Shown: positions 51,731 through 61,817 of the stretch, piece by piece
How positions within the stretch are numbered: position 1 is the stretch's first letter
Layout: every line of letters starts with the position of its first letter
Translations under genes and position numbers: made by a program
From: Acidobacteriota bacterium
GTDB lineage: Bacteria; Acidobacteriota; Blastocatellia; Chloracidobacteriales; JADJPF01
Direction of reading: 5' to 3'
Length of the DNA stretch: 64,000 nucleotides
NCBI GenBank assembly: GCA_016213785.1
Contig: JACQZQ010000071.1
Coordinates: 1 to 64,000, forward strand
Notes under the pieces: model-generated
What the model was told of the DNA's origin: nothing
Seen by the model: only the letters and a program-made list of their open reading frames with translations
Database searches by the model: none

Positions 51731-54469
51731 ATGAAAAAACTTATTTTATCTATAGCTCTTATTATGACTACTTTTATTATTTCAGCTAATTCTCAAGCGC
51801 CTTTTAATAATGTTCGTTTTAACCCTGATGGCAAATATCTGTCAGATGTACCTAAGCCAGAAGATGTTATAGGCCATCAAATAGGTGAATATTTTACCCA
51901 TTATAGCGAGCTAGCAAGCTTTTATCGTCGTATTGCAGAAACCTCGTCTAGGGTAAAACTAATTGAGTATGGACGTACCTATGAAAGGCGTAAATTACAA
52001 TTAATAGTTATTAGCAGTCCAGAAAATTTAGCTAATATTGAAAACATAAAGAAAGATACTGCTAGGCTTAGTGATCCTAGAAAGCTTTCTAATTCAGAAA
52101 TGGAAAAGCTTATAGCTAAGATGCCCGCTACAGTGTGGTTAAACTATAATGTACATGGTGATGAGTCTTGTTCAGCAGAAACAGCAATGGAAGTTGTTTA
52201 TCATTTGGCTGCTGACCAAAGCGAAGAGACAAATAAACTCTTAAAAGAATTGGTAATTGTAATAGATCCCCTAGTTAATCCTGATGGACGGGAACGCTAT
52301 GTTCATTTTTATGAGCAAGCTCAAGGAAAAGTAGCTAAAGCAGATAAAAATTCTTTAGAACATAACCAATCTTGGCCTGGAGGCCGCTTTAATCATTATC
52401 TGTTTGACTTAAACCGTGATTGGGCTTGGCTTACTCAGACAGAATCACAGTCTAGAGTAAAAACTTATCAAGAATGGTTGCCACAGGTTTTTGTAGATTT
52501 TCATGAAATGAATGTGGAATCTACTTATTTTTTCCCACCTTCAGCTAAACCTCAAAATGCTAATATTCCATCAATTATTAATAATTGGCTAAAGATCTAT
52601 GGACAAGGCAATACAGCCGCTTTTGATAAATATGGATTAAGCTTTTATACTAGTGAGGATTTTGACCTTCTCTATCCAAGTTATGGAGATTCTTGGCCTT
52701 CATTAAATGGTGCTGTTGGAATGACTTATGAACAGGGCGGGAGCGGTAGAGCAGGTTTAAGTATAAGGCTTGATGATAGACAAAAAGTATTAACTCTACG
52801 TGAAAGAGCTTGGCACCATTTCTTGACATCAATTGCAACATTAAAAACTACGGCTGATAATAGAGTGGCTAGACTTAAGGATTACTATAAATTTAGAGAG
52901 CAGGCTATAGAGGCAGGGAAAAAAGAGACTATGAAATCCTTTGTTTTACTGCCAGGAAACGATCCTAGTCGTAGTGCAAAGCTAGTTAACTTACTAGTGA
53001 CACAAGGGATTGAAGTAGAAAGAGTTAAGACTAGTTTCAAGGCTAAAAAAGCACATTCTTATCTTGGTGAAACTATTGAAGAAAAAGAGTTTCCAGCAGG
53101 TGCTTATGTAATTAACCTAGCACAACCAGCAGGCTTTCTTGCTAAAGGCTTACTTGAACCTGAAGCCGTGTTAAAAGACCTATATTTTTATGATATTACT
53201 GGCTGGTCGCTTCCATTAGCTTATAATGTGCAAACCTATTGGCTAGAAGAATTAGTTAGTTCTAATACAGAAAAAATTACCTCTACTCTTAGCCCTACAG
53301 GGCAAGTAATAGGTGGTCGTGCAACTTATGGGTATGTTTTTAGCTATGAGTCAAATGCTGCGGCTAAAACACTATCTCAACTACTTCAAGAGGATTTTGA
53401 TGCATTTTTAGTCCTAAAACCTATTACTATTAATGGTAAAGACTTTCCTCTTGGGTCAATTGTTGTTCCTATAGAGTCTAATAAAGCTAATTTACATGAA
53501 AGAATTGCACAACTTGCTGCTAGCAATGGACATGATGTAATGGCTGCTAGTAGTGCTAGGAGTCAAAATGGAATAGATTTAGGGTCAAACCGAGTTCGTT
53601 ATATTCGTAAGCCAAAAGTAGTGGTGGTTATGGGGCCAGGAACTAATGTAACAAACTATGGTTCAATTTGGCATTTATTAGATGAAAGATATGGGATACC
53701 CTTTATTGCTGTTTCAACACAACAATTAGGAGGGCTTGACCTAAGAGACTACAACACAATTATTTTACCTGATGATGATGGAACAGGAAGAAGTTTTCTT
53801 GGGCTAATTGGGAAATCTACAGTAGATAAAATATCTCGTTGGGTACGTGATGGAGGAACTTTTGTAGGGATTAAAGGAGGTGCTGTATTTGCTACAGCAA
53901 AAATGTCTGGGCTAACTTCTGTTACTTATCGTCTAATTGATCGCCAAGAGGAAGAGGAGCGAATTGAGCGAGAAAAACAACAAGAAAAACAAGATAAAGA
54001 TTCTGCTCAACAAAATGTTTCTACTTTGCCTGCACTTGTAGCAAAAACTCCTGAAGAACAGCTAGCAGAAAAACTAGTTCCCTATGAAGAAAAAGAACGT
54101 AGACGTATGATGGAATCAATTCCAGGTACTTTAATGAAACTTAAACTAGATAACACTCATCCTTTAGGAATGGGCTATGACAAAGATCTAGTTGTATTAA
54201 ATAATACTAGCCCAGTCTTAAGTTTAACTACCAAAGGCGATAATATTATTTATTATCCTAAAGAGCAATTTAAGATTAGCGGGTTTATTACCCCAGAAAA
54301 TGAGAAAAAGCTTTCACATTCTGCATATTTGCTTAGAGAAAGAGCAGGACGAGGTAGTTTTATTCTTTATGCAGATGATCCAGTTTTTCGTTCTTTTTGG
54401 GAAGGCACAACAAGACTTTTCTTAAACAGTATTTTGTTTGGTAGCCTTAGAGATCCAAATGTAGAATAA
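51731..54469 (+). CDS. Secreted M14-family zinc carboxypeptidase-like protein
   Basis: 912 residues with a signal peptide (1-22, ending ANSQ). The M14 catalytic domain (about 45-370) has the zinc pair in NVHGDES (HxxE), substrate-binding NPDGRERY, and a later His in FVDFHEMN. The C-terminal half has a Rossmann-like or glutamine-amidotransferase-like region (VVVMGPGTNVTNYGSIWHLL, GGTFVGIKGGAVFA), a pattern shared by large M14 peptidases of several soil phyla. A Glu/Lys/Gln-rich stretch lies near 750. It probably trims extracellular peptides. Its catalytic Glu cannot be fixed with certainty from reading alone. Confidence 0.9.
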   Translation: MKKLILSIALIMTTFIISANSQAPFNNVRFNPDGKYLSDVPKPEDVIGHQIGEYFTHYSELASFYRRIAETSSRVKLIEYGRTYERRKLQLIVISSPENLANIENIKKDTARLSDPRKLSNSEMEKLIAKMPATVWLNYNVHGDESCSAETAMEVVYHLAADQSEETNKLLKELVIVIDPLVNPDGRERYVHFYEQAQGKVAKADKNSLEHNQSWPGGRFNHYLFDLNRDWAWLTQTESQSRVKTYQEWLPQVFVDFHEMNVESTYFFPPSAKPQNANIPSIINNWLKIYGQGNTAAFDKYGLSFYTSEDFDLLYPSYGDSWPSLNGAVGMTYEQGGSGRAGLSIRLDDRQKVLTLRERAWHHFLTSIATLKTTADNRVARLKDYYKFREQAIEAGKKETMKSFVLLPGNDPSRSAKLVNLLVTQGIEVERVKTSFKAKKAHSYLGETIEEKEFPAGAYVINLAQPAGFLAKGLLEPEAVLKDLYFYDITGWSLPLAYNVQTYWLEELVSSNTEKITSTLSPTGQVIGGRATYGYVFSYESNAAAKTLSQLLQEDFDAFLVLKPITINGKDFPLGSIVVPIESNKANLHERIAQLAASNGHDVMAASSARSQNGIDLGSNRVRYIRKPKVVVVMGPGTNVTNYGSIWHLLDERYGIPFIAVSTQQLGGLDLRDYNTIILPDDDGTGRSFLGLIGKSTVDKISRWVRDGGTFVGIKGGAVFATAKMSGLTSVTYRLIDRQEEEERIEREKQQEKQDKDSAQQNVSTLPALVAKTPEEQLAEKLVPYEEKERRRMMESIPGTLMKLKLDNTHPLGMGYDKDLVVLNNTSPVLSLTTKGDNIIYYPKEQFKISGFITPENEKKLSHSAYLLRERAGRGSFILYADDPVFRSFWEGTTRLFLNSILFGSLRDPNVE

Positions 54470-54557
54470 CCCTAAAATATTGGAAAGATTCTTAAAATAA
54501 TATTTAGGGATCTTTTCAGTATAGAATTCAATAGATGAGTTTAAAAGTAACTTTCCA

Positions 54558-55049
54558 ATGAAGCTAGCAAAAATAACTTTTGCTAAATATAATGTAAGGC
54601 TACAAAATTTTTATAAACTCCATATTAAAAATAAAATGGCACGCCTAATTTTAATTGACGTAAAACTAGAAGCAGTTAATAGTACTCCTAATACACCTAC
54701 AGAAGCTACTGTGGTACTTTCCTTAAAAGGCCAGCGTATTACAGGGACTCATATTAGTGAACCAAACCAAGAAGACTTAGCGGTGATTGCTTGTGCTACC
54801 TTAAATGCTGTTCAACAAGCTTTACCTGTTTCTGTGGAATTTAGCTTACGTAATGCTATTAGGCTAAACCCTCAATTTCTTGACACCCCTCTTTTAGTGG
54901 TAATTGCTGATTTATCCTATGGGCGTAGTAAATATGAGCTTACAGGGGCATGTCAATGTGAAGAGGTAGTGGCTCATCGTGGTATTGCTCAAGCAGCCTT
55001 AGATGCAACTAACCGCTTAGTTCAATTTATACTCTCTGAAACTATGTAA
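54558..55049 (+). CDS. Conserved small protein, paralog of the 4.1 kb gene
   Basis: 163 residues from ATG 54558. The next ATG at 54639 aligns better with the paralog start (MARLILIDVK versus NRLVKIKSV), so the true protein may be 136 residues. Two similar units are visible: TEATVVLSLKGQRITGTHIS with ATLNAVQQAL, then LLVVIADLSYGRSKYELTGA with AALDATNR. The unit pattern is strand-strand-helix. No signal or membrane segment. Function unknown. Confidence 0.65.
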   Translation: MKLAKITFAKYNVRLQNFYKLHIKNKMARLILIDVKLEAVNSTPNTPTEATVVLSLKGQRITGTHISEPNQEDLAVIACATLNAVQQALPVSVEFSLRNAIRLNPQFLDTPLLVVIADLSYGRSKYELTGACQCEEVVAHRGIAQAALDATNRLVQFILSETM

Positions 55050-55211
55050 TATTTCTATTATTGATATATTTTGTTTATATACAATAAGTTAGATTGTTAT
55101 TTTTAGAGGTTAATTAGTTCTTTTAATAATCCATATCCATAAATTCCTAAAATTCCTAGAATTCTTAAAGCCAGAGATAAAATAAGTGTTGAAATTTTTT
55201 AACTATTGGAA

Positions 55212-58160
55212 TTACCAAAAATCTTCATCATCATCATCAGAATGATAGCTATAACGACTACGATAACAAGTTTCACAGGTGGAATATTGATAAAGTGGGC
55301 CTAAGGCTTTTCCACATTGTTGACAAAGCCGACGGAGTCCTTTTTTACGAAGACTTCGCTCTATAAATTGATTTACTATAACTCTTTGTTCATCACAGGC
55401 TTCGAGATCAGGAAAATTGCTTAGGAAACGATATGAAAGCCAAGCATAAGTAGTAAGTATTTTTGTTAGACGTTCTGCTTCTTCAAGCTCATTATGACTT
55501 TGAGCTACGCTATTTATACTAGTATATTTTCTAGGTAAATTAGTAAGTTTAGCTATTTGATTACGTTGGTAGCTATTAAGCCAAGATTGCCAATATTTAA
55601 TAATCTCAACATCTCGAATATCAACAGGGGCACAGGCAAAAACAAGTCTATCTGAAAGTAGCATATGAGAAAAAGAATCAGTTCTTTCTGCTAAAGAAAT
55701 AACTGCTTCCATTCTAGCAGAACAAAGTAGAGGGGATTTAACTAACATTTTATCTCTAAAAAACTTTAGGATTTTTGCTAAAGTGCTAGTTTCTAAGACA
55801 TTAGCAATTTGTTCTACTAAAGCAATTCCAGGCATAACTTGGCAATGGGAAATTTGGCTGTTTATAGGGAGTTTTAGGCTTTCTGCTATTAATTTTAGAC
55901 TCCATTGGTTAAAAGCTCCAATAAAAGCTTTTTCATACATACCATAACGACCAGCACGACCAGCTATTTGACGTATTTCTTCGCTATGTAATTCTCTATG
56001 TTCTTGCCCATCCCATTTTTCTGTTGTCCAAAAAAGTAGAGTCTTAATAGGCAAATTTAGCCCCATTCCAATAGCATCAGTAGCAACAACTACATCTGCT
56101 TCACCACTACGAAAACGCCTAGCCTCTTCTCTGCGAACCTCAGGGGATAAATTGCCATAGATTACAGAAATATTTTTTCCCATAGATTCTAGTTGAGCCT
56201 TTAGCCCAAGTACATCACGGCGAGAAAAGGCTATAAGAGCCGATGCAGGCTCTATATCATTTAACTTAGAAGGTTTAGAAAGCACTTGCATTTCTGTAAA
56301 ACGTTCACAATAAACAATTTCTAGAGGCTCTTCTAAATGTTCGGCAATTTTTTCTATCATTTTTATACAGCTAGGAGCACCTGTTAAAACCACATGTTTT
56401 GCTGCAACACCAAATATAGCCGTAGTCCAAGCCCAACCTCGGTCTTTATCAAAAAGCATTTGTGCTTCATCAATTACTGCAACCTCAACAATTTGATTAG
56501 TATCTATCATTTCAATTGTTGCAGCTAAATGAGTTGCTTGTAGTCGTATATCGCGCTCTTCTCCTGTTAAAAAGCTAGTTAAACAGCCTCGTTTTAAGAG
56601 TTCTTCTTGGCCTTCTAAGGCTAGGAGCCTTAAAGGAGCTAGATAGCAGCCTGTTTTAGCTTGAGCTAAGATATTTAATGCTTGATAAGTTTTACCGCTA
56701 TTAGTTGGCCCAACATATAAAGTAAGTCGTCGTGAAAGACTTCTAGCTAGTTGAAAATGTTCTGGATAGCTACCAATTCTAGTTATTCTCTCAGCCTCTT
56801 TAGCCTGTAAAATGCTTCTTGCTTGTTGGAAGGCTCGTTCTTTTATTTCATTAATTTGCTCTAAAACTTTTTTTACTGAAACAGTTTTCTTACTACTAGT
56901 TACTTTATGAAAGAATTTTCCAAGACTATTTATTAAACTATTTTGATCAAAATAAGGTTTTAATTCATCACTTGGCTCTTCTATTTCCAAATTATTTAAG
57001 GCTGTAATCTCTCGGCTAAGTGAAGCTAAACAATTATTTTGAACATAAGAAAGAACTTTTTCAGCATATTCTTGAGGATTTTCTTGATAAAGCGGTAAGG
57101 CTATTCTCTCTTGCTTAGGTAATTCTAAAGGTAATCTTAAAGATAAACTACGACCTGCAAAAGTAAATTTATGGCTGGTTTTTACTGCTTTAATAGCTAG
57201 AGTATGTTTACTAAAATCTACTGTTAGACCTTGTTGTGATAGTAGTTTAGTAACACTAGATTTCCATTTATGTTTTAATTCTCCAAGTAGTCCCTGTAAA
57301 TAGTTCTCTAGCTTTGGGTTATTAGCTTGAGAGAGTTTTTGGTTAAGATTAAGGACTTTTATAAGGTTTAAAACTTCTTCTTGGAGGTTAGTTAGTTGGT
57401 TTTGAGTTTGTTTTATCCAATTTTGAGTTTGTTCTTCTACCCAGTTATTTACTAAATCAAACTCTTTTTTTAGGATATTTGATTTTATATTTTCTGGAAT
57501 TGAGATAGAAAAAGTTAAAAAACCACTAGAGTTTTCAAATACTTTTGCGCTTTCAATAGCTATTTGATAAGTACTTGTTTTCGCTTGAAAAATAATAGTT
57601 TTTCTATCATTAATAAATAGTTGGGCAAGGTGTTCAAAGACATAGTTTTCTATGTCTTGAAAAAGATCTTTTACATTTGAATTTGACTCATTTAGTTTTG
57701 AGTAAAGCTTTTCTAAGTTGAGTGTTGATATATCTGAGTAGCGGCGAATTAGTTTTTCAATAGCCTCGGTTTTCCTCTTTTTTAGCACATCTTGGCGTTT
57801 ATCTTTAGCTTCTTGTAACTGGGAAATTTGGTTAAAAATAGTGATTAGGTCATTGGGTAAAACCCATTGTCCAGGGACAGTTGCCGCTCCTCCAGGCGCT
57901 TCGCGTAAACAAATATATCCAAGTTGCCAAGCTTGTTCTGAGCTAATTCTATTTTTATCTATTTTTTCAGCAATTTTGGAAAGAGTTGTGGTGTATTGAG
58001 AGAGTAATAATTTTTTCTTCCAAGGTTCAATTAAACCTCGTAAAAACTTAACAGTTTCTTTTCTCCTTTCTATTTCTATTTCAGAAAAAGGGGGTATTTG
58101 TTGTAGAAAGCTAAGTGCTTCTTGAGTATCTTTCATCAAATCGTTATTAATCGCTAACAT
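55212..58160 (-). CDS. Suv3-like superfamily 2 RNA helicase
   Basis: About 982 residues. I prefer ATG 58160 because AAAGG lies 8 bases upstream; the TTG at 58190 adds 10 residues. Residues 1-470 are an unrecognised helical and coiled region. Numbered from that TTG, the core has Walker A GPTNSGKT (494-501), DEAQ (574-577), LTGAP, ATDAIGMGLNLPI and QIAGRAGRYG. This Suv3-type core with GPTNSGKT is best known from the mitochondrial degradosome. The C-terminus has CQQCGKALG and CETC, a zinc ribbon, then an acidic tail DDDDEDFW. It likely unwinds structured RNA for decay or translation. Confidence 0.88.
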   Translation of the reverse strand: MLAINNDLMKDTQEALSFLQQIPPFSEIEIERRKETVKFLRGLIEPWKKKLLLSQYTTTLSKIAEKIDKNRISSEQAWQLGYICLREAPGGAATVPGQWVLPNDLITIFNQISQLQEAKDKRQDVLKKRKTEAIEKLIRRYSDISTLNLEKLYSKLNESNSNVKDLFQDIENYVFEHLAQLFINDRKTIIFQAKTSTYQIAIESAKVFENSSGFLTFSISIPENIKSNILKKEFDLVNNWVEEQTQNWIKQTQNQLTNLQEEVLNLIKVLNLNQKLSQANNPKLENYLQGLLGELKHKWKSSVTKLLSQQGLTVDFSKHTLAIKAVKTSHKFTFAGRSLSLRLPLELPKQERIALPLYQENPQEYAEKVLSYVQNNCLASLSREITALNNLEIEEPSDELKPYFDQNSLINSLGKFFHKVTSSKKTVSVKKVLEQINEIKERAFQQARSILQAKEAERITRIGSYPEHFQLARSLSRRLTLYVGPTNSGKTYQALNILAQAKTGCYLAPLRLLALEGQEELLKRGCLTSFLTGEERDIRLQATHLAATIEMIDTNQIVEVAVIDEAQMLFDKDRGWAWTTAIFGVAAKHVVLTGAPSCIKMIEKIAEHLEEPLEIVYCERFTEMQVLSKPSKLNDIEPASALIAFSRRDVLGLKAQLESMGKNISVIYGNLSPEVRREEARRFRSGEADVVVATDAIGMGLNLPIKTLLFWTTEKWDGQEHRELHSEEIRQIAGRAGRYGMYEKAFIGAFNQWSLKLIAESLKLPINSQISHCQVMPGIALVEQIANVLETSTLAKILKFFRDKMLVKSPLLCSARMEAVISLAERTDSFSHMLLSDRLVFACAPVDIRDVEIIKYWQSWLNSYQRNQIAKLTNLPRKYTSINSVAQSHNELEEAERLTKILTTYAWLSYRFLSNFPDLEACDEQRVIVNQFIERSLRKKGLRRLCQQCGKALGPLYQYSTCETCYRSRYSYHSDDDDEDFW

Positions 58161-58293
58161 CAGCAATACCTTTACATTATAAGTCAGCAAGAACTAAATC
58201 TTAACTATTAGGCCAACCGCTTTGATTATCCTACTACGCTAATTTCTACAAATCAATGTAGTTAAAAATAATAGAGAATAATAAAAGCCAGAA

Positions 58294-58326
58294 AAAGAGT
58301 ATTTAGTTTTAAGTTAAATACTCTTT
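58294..58326 (-). terminator. Terminator of the lipoprotein gene
   Basis: The arms aaagagtattta / taaatactcttt have a 9-base loop. On the minus strand TTTTCTGGCTTTTATT follows. Confidence 0.6.
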
Positions 58327-58382
58327 CTAGGTTTATAAGAGACTGAAAATTAAGAGTTTAGGGTTAAAAATAACAAAGCGGC

Positions 58383-59756
58383 TTAGTCATCTCTGCCATG
58401 ATGTTTATTATATTTTCTATCTTTGCGGTCACGCTTTTTCTCTTCTTTTATAGCCTGTTTTAAGGCGCGTCTTTCTTCTTTATCTAAAAACCTATCGTGT
58501 TTATGTTCATTTTTTTCATAGTAATAACCAGGGCGATCAAATTTTTTACCAAGTTTTTTAGCTTGCCCTGGAGCTATTCTATCTTGCCCAGGCGGGATAA
58601 AGCCTTTATGTTTTTTTCCTTTATAATAATTATTATCATAATCATCGTAATCATCGTCATCATCTCTATCTCTAGTATTTTGAAGAATTTCTTCACCTAC
58701 TTTTGCAGCAATAGGAGCCGAAAGAATACGTCGGACAATTTTTACTCCAGAACGTTCTTCTAAAAAGCTTGTGCTTAAAGCATTGTTAACTAGTCTACCT
58801 TGGTAAGAATCAACTCCTCCATAATAAGTAGTGTTATTAACATAGGTATGTGACTCTTTAATTGGCTTACGTGATTTAGTATAGGTAGACTTGTCATTTG
58901 AATTAACCATTGCTACAAACTCACGGGTAGGTAAAAAGACCCAAGCATTACTAGGAGGACTAAAGCTTTTTTCTTTATCATTTAAGCCAAAACCTGGAGG
59001 AATAGGAGACCAACCTACATATTCATCGTTAGCTCGCCAAGTTACCCAAGAAGGGGCATAATCATCATCTGGAACCCAAACCCAACCCAAAGGGCCAGCC
59101 TGCGCCCATCGTCCGTAATGAAAAACTCTTTTTCCCCAATCACGTTCAGATTCCCACTGCCAACCATCTTTTGTAGATAGAAATTTTCCATCATTACAAT
59201 AAGGTTGCCAATTATAACCAACCTCTTTAGGCCGCCAAACATTGCCATAATTAGGATGTTTAAGCCATTGTCCACTGTTAGCTAACTCTTTTTCAAAATC
59301 ATTTTTAGGAGCATCATTACTTAACTGCTCAAGAGTTGAAACCATATCTAGATACCAACCCTTTTCATCTTTTACTAAAAAATGAGGAACAAAATTAGGC
59401 TCCATTTTCTGATAAACAAAAGCTGTATCTACACTAGCACTATTGCTATTAATTTTTTCACCTTGTACTAAAACATTACTAAGTTCAGGGACAGCTAAAC
59501 TATTATTACAATACTCCATAAAAGCTTGGAGGCTTTTATCTGGGTCTTGTTTTCCCTGTTGATCAAAAAAATTAATGCTAGAAGTAGATAAATAGCCTTT
59601 TGCTAAATCATAAGAACCGCTTTTACAAGCTTGATAAAAAGCTGCAACTATTTGGCTTGGAGAAAAAGTTTGCTCAATGGGAGCACTCTGGCAACTAGTT
59701 AAAAATACTAGAGGGGCTAGAAGAATACAAATCACAATGATAATTTGTTTTTTCAT
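58383..59756 (-). CDS. Lipoprotein with Trp-rich DUF6600-like domain
   Basis: 457 residues. A lipoprotein signal peptide has lipobox LTSC (Cys near 22). Residues 28-155 are an NTF2-like domain with DUF4878 character (IVAAFYQACKSGSYDLAKGYLS). Residues 165-290 carry a run of aromatic motifs (GWQWESERDWGKRVFHYGRW, WVWVPDDDYAPSWVTWR, YVGWSPIPPG), as in DUF6600-type surface proteins. The C-terminus is Asp- then Lys/Arg-rich and disordered. AGGAG precedes the ATG. Envelope-located; function unknown. Confidence 0.82.
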   Translation of the reverse strand: MKKQIIIVICILLAPLVFLTSCQSAPIEQTFSPSQIVAAFYQACKSGSYDLAKGYLSTSSINFFDQQGKQDPDKSLQAFMEYCNNSLAVPELSNVLVQGEKINSNSASVDTAFVYQKMEPNFVPHFLVKDEKGWYLDMVSTLEQLSNDAPKNDFEKELANSGQWLKHPNYGNVWRPKEVGYNWQPYCNDGKFLSTKDGWQWESERDWGKRVFHYGRWAQAGPLGWVWVPDDDYAPSWVTWRANDEYVGWSPIPPGFGLNDKEKSFSPPSNAWVFLPTREFVAMVNSNDKSTYTKSRKPIKESHTYVNNTTYYGGVDSYQGRLVNNALSTSFLEERSGVKIVRRILSAPIAAKVGEEILQNTRDRDDDDDYDDYDNNYYKGKKHKGFIPPGQDRIAPGQAKKLGKKFDRPGYYYEKNEHKHDRFLDKEERRALKQAIKEEKKRDRKDRKYNKHHGRDD

Positions 59757-59773
59757 AGTTAACTCCTAATTTT

Positions 59774-60235
59774 CTAATCTTGCAAATCATCCTTAATTTC
59801 TAGCTTAAGGGCTTTTAGTGATAAGCTAATTTCCTTAATAAATAAAACTAGAGATAGAATTAAAGCTATTAAGCTTAAGATAAAGAAAAGAGTAATAAGA
59901 CTGTTTATATTTAAGCTTAAATGATATGAGGCAAAGAGACTTATAACCAGTAGCGCAACAAAAAATATACTTGTGATAGCAGAGCTAATGGAAAACATTA
60001 GTATTTTTGATCTTAGGTAAAGTACTTTTATTTGTTGCTTAATATTATTTTTATTAGAGCCATTGGAATTTTCAATTTCTTTAGAGAGTGCTCTAGCCCT
60101 ATCCGTTGTCCTAGCAAATCTATTAGTCATAGATAAAACAAGTAACCCTATGCCTGAAATTAAAACTACGGGAGAAACAGATATTTGTAATACCTTAGTT
60201 ACTTCATTTATCTCATTTGTTTGCATATAGTTCAA
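59774..60235 (-). CDS. DUF2721 membrane protein
   Basis: 153 residues with three membrane segments (about 13-33, 78-100 and 108-130). The conserved DUF2721 pattern is VSPVVLISGIGLLVLSMTNRFARTTDRAR. AAGGA lies 5 bases before TTG 60235, and an ATG three codons later is the alternative start. It lies 17 bases before the lipoprotein gene on the same strand and is probably co-transcribed. The molecular role of the family is unknown. Confidence 0.85.
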   Translation of the reverse strand: MNYMQTNEINEVTKVLQISVSPVVLISGIGLLVLSMTNRFARTTDRARALSKEIENSNGSNKNNIKQQIKVLYLRSKILMFSISSAITSIFFVALLVISLFASYHLSLNINSLITLFFILSLIALILSLVLFIKEISLSLKALKLEIKDDLQD

Positions 60236-60250
60236 CGTTTTCCTTATAAT

Positions 60251-60292
60251 TTAATAAGGCACAGAAAAACTAAATTTTCTGTGCCTTATTAA
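60251..60292. terminator. 18-bp perfect hairpin terminator
   Basis: The arms at 60251-60268 and 60275-60292 (ttaataaggcacagaaaa and complement) have a 6-base loop, between the SGNH hydrolase stop and the DUF2721 start. The A-rich and T-rich stem ends allow termination in either direction. Confidence 0.7.
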
Positions 60293-60308
60293 AATTAAAT
60301 ATCACTTG

Positions 60309-61676
60309 CTATTGATTATCGCTACTGCTACCAATTAATTTTTTAAGAGCCTCAGCCATTGCTTCAAATTCAGGCTTAGCTATTAACCAATCCATTTCTG
60401 TATTAGTAGACTCTATTTGAGCACCTGTAACAGGTTTTGGTACTTGAGGATCAGCCATTGCAATAGGAGCAACATCTATCATTGGAAAGCTCTTTTTATA
60501 AAACTTATTGATTTCATCAATAAAGATATTTGCTAATACAGCATTAGCTGTAATACTTAAATGTATTCCATCAAAGCTAGCAACACCACCAAAATATTTA
60601 TTAGTTATAAATAAATTATTACCAACAGCAACCCCTTTATCTTTAGAGGCTAAGGATAAAAATTTATTTATGTCAATAACTAAAAAGCCTTCTCGTTTAC
60701 CAATTTTTTGAATGCCTTTATTATATTTTTTAATTGTTTTAGAGACTTGTTTAGCCATACTAGAGCGTAAAATTTGATTTTCTGGAATTGGGCCATTACT
60801 ACGGCCAAAGACTATATCAATTAATGAAGAAAATGCTCGTAGAGTAACAAAATCTTCTGGTTTTATACCAGTTTTTTGAGTAAATGACTCTCTTGGTATT
60901 GGAATAAAAGCCATTAAATCTTTAGCAGAAATAAAGCCTGCTGTTGTTACAACATCAGGTACAGTGACTAAAATCATTTGTGCGCCTGTAGCTTTTGTAC
61001 GACGTACAATTTCTTCATAATCGGTTAAAAATTTATCTGTTGGTGTTAGCAAAGAAAGATTAGAGTTAAAGGCTGCACCTAAAGCATCATTACCACCTAT
61101 TAGCAAAATTGCTAGAGTTGGCTTAGGGCTAATAGTTTCAACAAATTCCAATTGGCTACGTTTTATTGGAGGATTATCAGAGAGCCAAGGAATTCCTAGA
61201 GAGGAAAAAACAGCATCATTAGGTCTACTGCTATCAGGTCTAGCATTAATAATATCAGTAACTTTTGCACCACCAATTGCAAAATTATTTACTCTTACAG
61301 AAGGGTCAATACGTCCAGCATTTGTTGGGACTGGAGGTAAAGTAAGATTTAAGAAGGTATTAGCATTAAGAGGAAGAACTGGAAGATTAGGGTTTTTAAG
61401 AAAAAATCTGCTACCAAATCCCCCTTTCTCATCAATAATTCCTTGTCTTAGCTCAAAGCCTATTTGCTTACTTAAAAGGCTTAAGTAATTTTTATTTTGT
61501 GCATCTGCGTGTAATACTCCATCGTGATAGGAATGTGAAAGGCTATCACCCATTATAACTACTGAGGAAAAATCAATAGGTTTAGGGGTTTGCTGAGCCA
61601 AAACACTAGTTGACGTGCTTATAAAAAATAAGAGTAATAAAAAAATTTGCAGTTTTAAGAAAACTCTGCGAGTCAT
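60309..61676 (-). CDS. Secreted SGNH/GDSL-family hydrolase
   Basis: About 455 residues from ATG 61676; GGAGG (61682-61686) is 5 bases upstream, which rules out the longer start at 61688. The signal peptide ends SVLAQQ. Block I is VVIMGDSLSHSYHDG (nucleophile Ser), block III is LIGGNDALGA and block V is SFDGIHLSI (Asp and His). The middle holds LVTVPDVVTTAGF. It is an esterase or lipase acting outside the cytoplasm; the natural substrate cannot be told. Confidence 0.9.
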   Translation of the reverse strand: MTRRVFLKLQIFLLLLFFISTSTSVLAQQTPKPIDFSSVVIMGDSLSHSYHDGVLHADAQNKNYLSLLSKQIGFELRQGIIDEKGGFGSRFFLKNPNLPVLPLNANTFLNLTLPPVPTNAGRIDPSVRVNNFAIGGAKVTDIINARPDSSRPNDAVFSSLGIPWLSDNPPIKRSQLEFVETISPKPTLAILLIGGNDALGAAFNSNLSLLTPTDKFLTDYEEIVRRTKATGAQMILVTVPDVVTTAGFISAKDLMAFIPIPRESFTQKTGIKPEDFVTLRAFSSLIDIVFGRSNGPIPENQILRSSMAKQVSKTIKKYNKGIQKIGKREGFLVIDINKFLSLASKDKGVAVGNNLFITNKYFGGVASFDGIHLSITANAVLANIFIDEINKFYKKSFPMIDVAPIAMADPQVPKPVTGAQIESTNTEMDWLIAKPEFEAMAEALKKLIGSSSDNQ

Positions 61677-61752
61677 AAAACCCTCCATTTAATAAATTGT
61701 AAAAAATTAGGTAAGATTAAGTGATGGGGTGATTTTAGCATAAAAAATAATA

Positions 61753-61779
61753 TAGCCTAGCATTTAAGGTACTAGGCTA
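61753..61779 (-). terminator. Terminator of ppgK
   Basis: The arms tagcctag / ctaggcta have an 11-base loop, followed on the minus strand by TATTATTTTTTATG. It lies about 40 bases beyond the stop codon. Confidence 0.7.
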
Positions 61780-61817
61780 GCCTAACAATTAAACTAATTA
61801 GTTTACAAGCAATTTTA

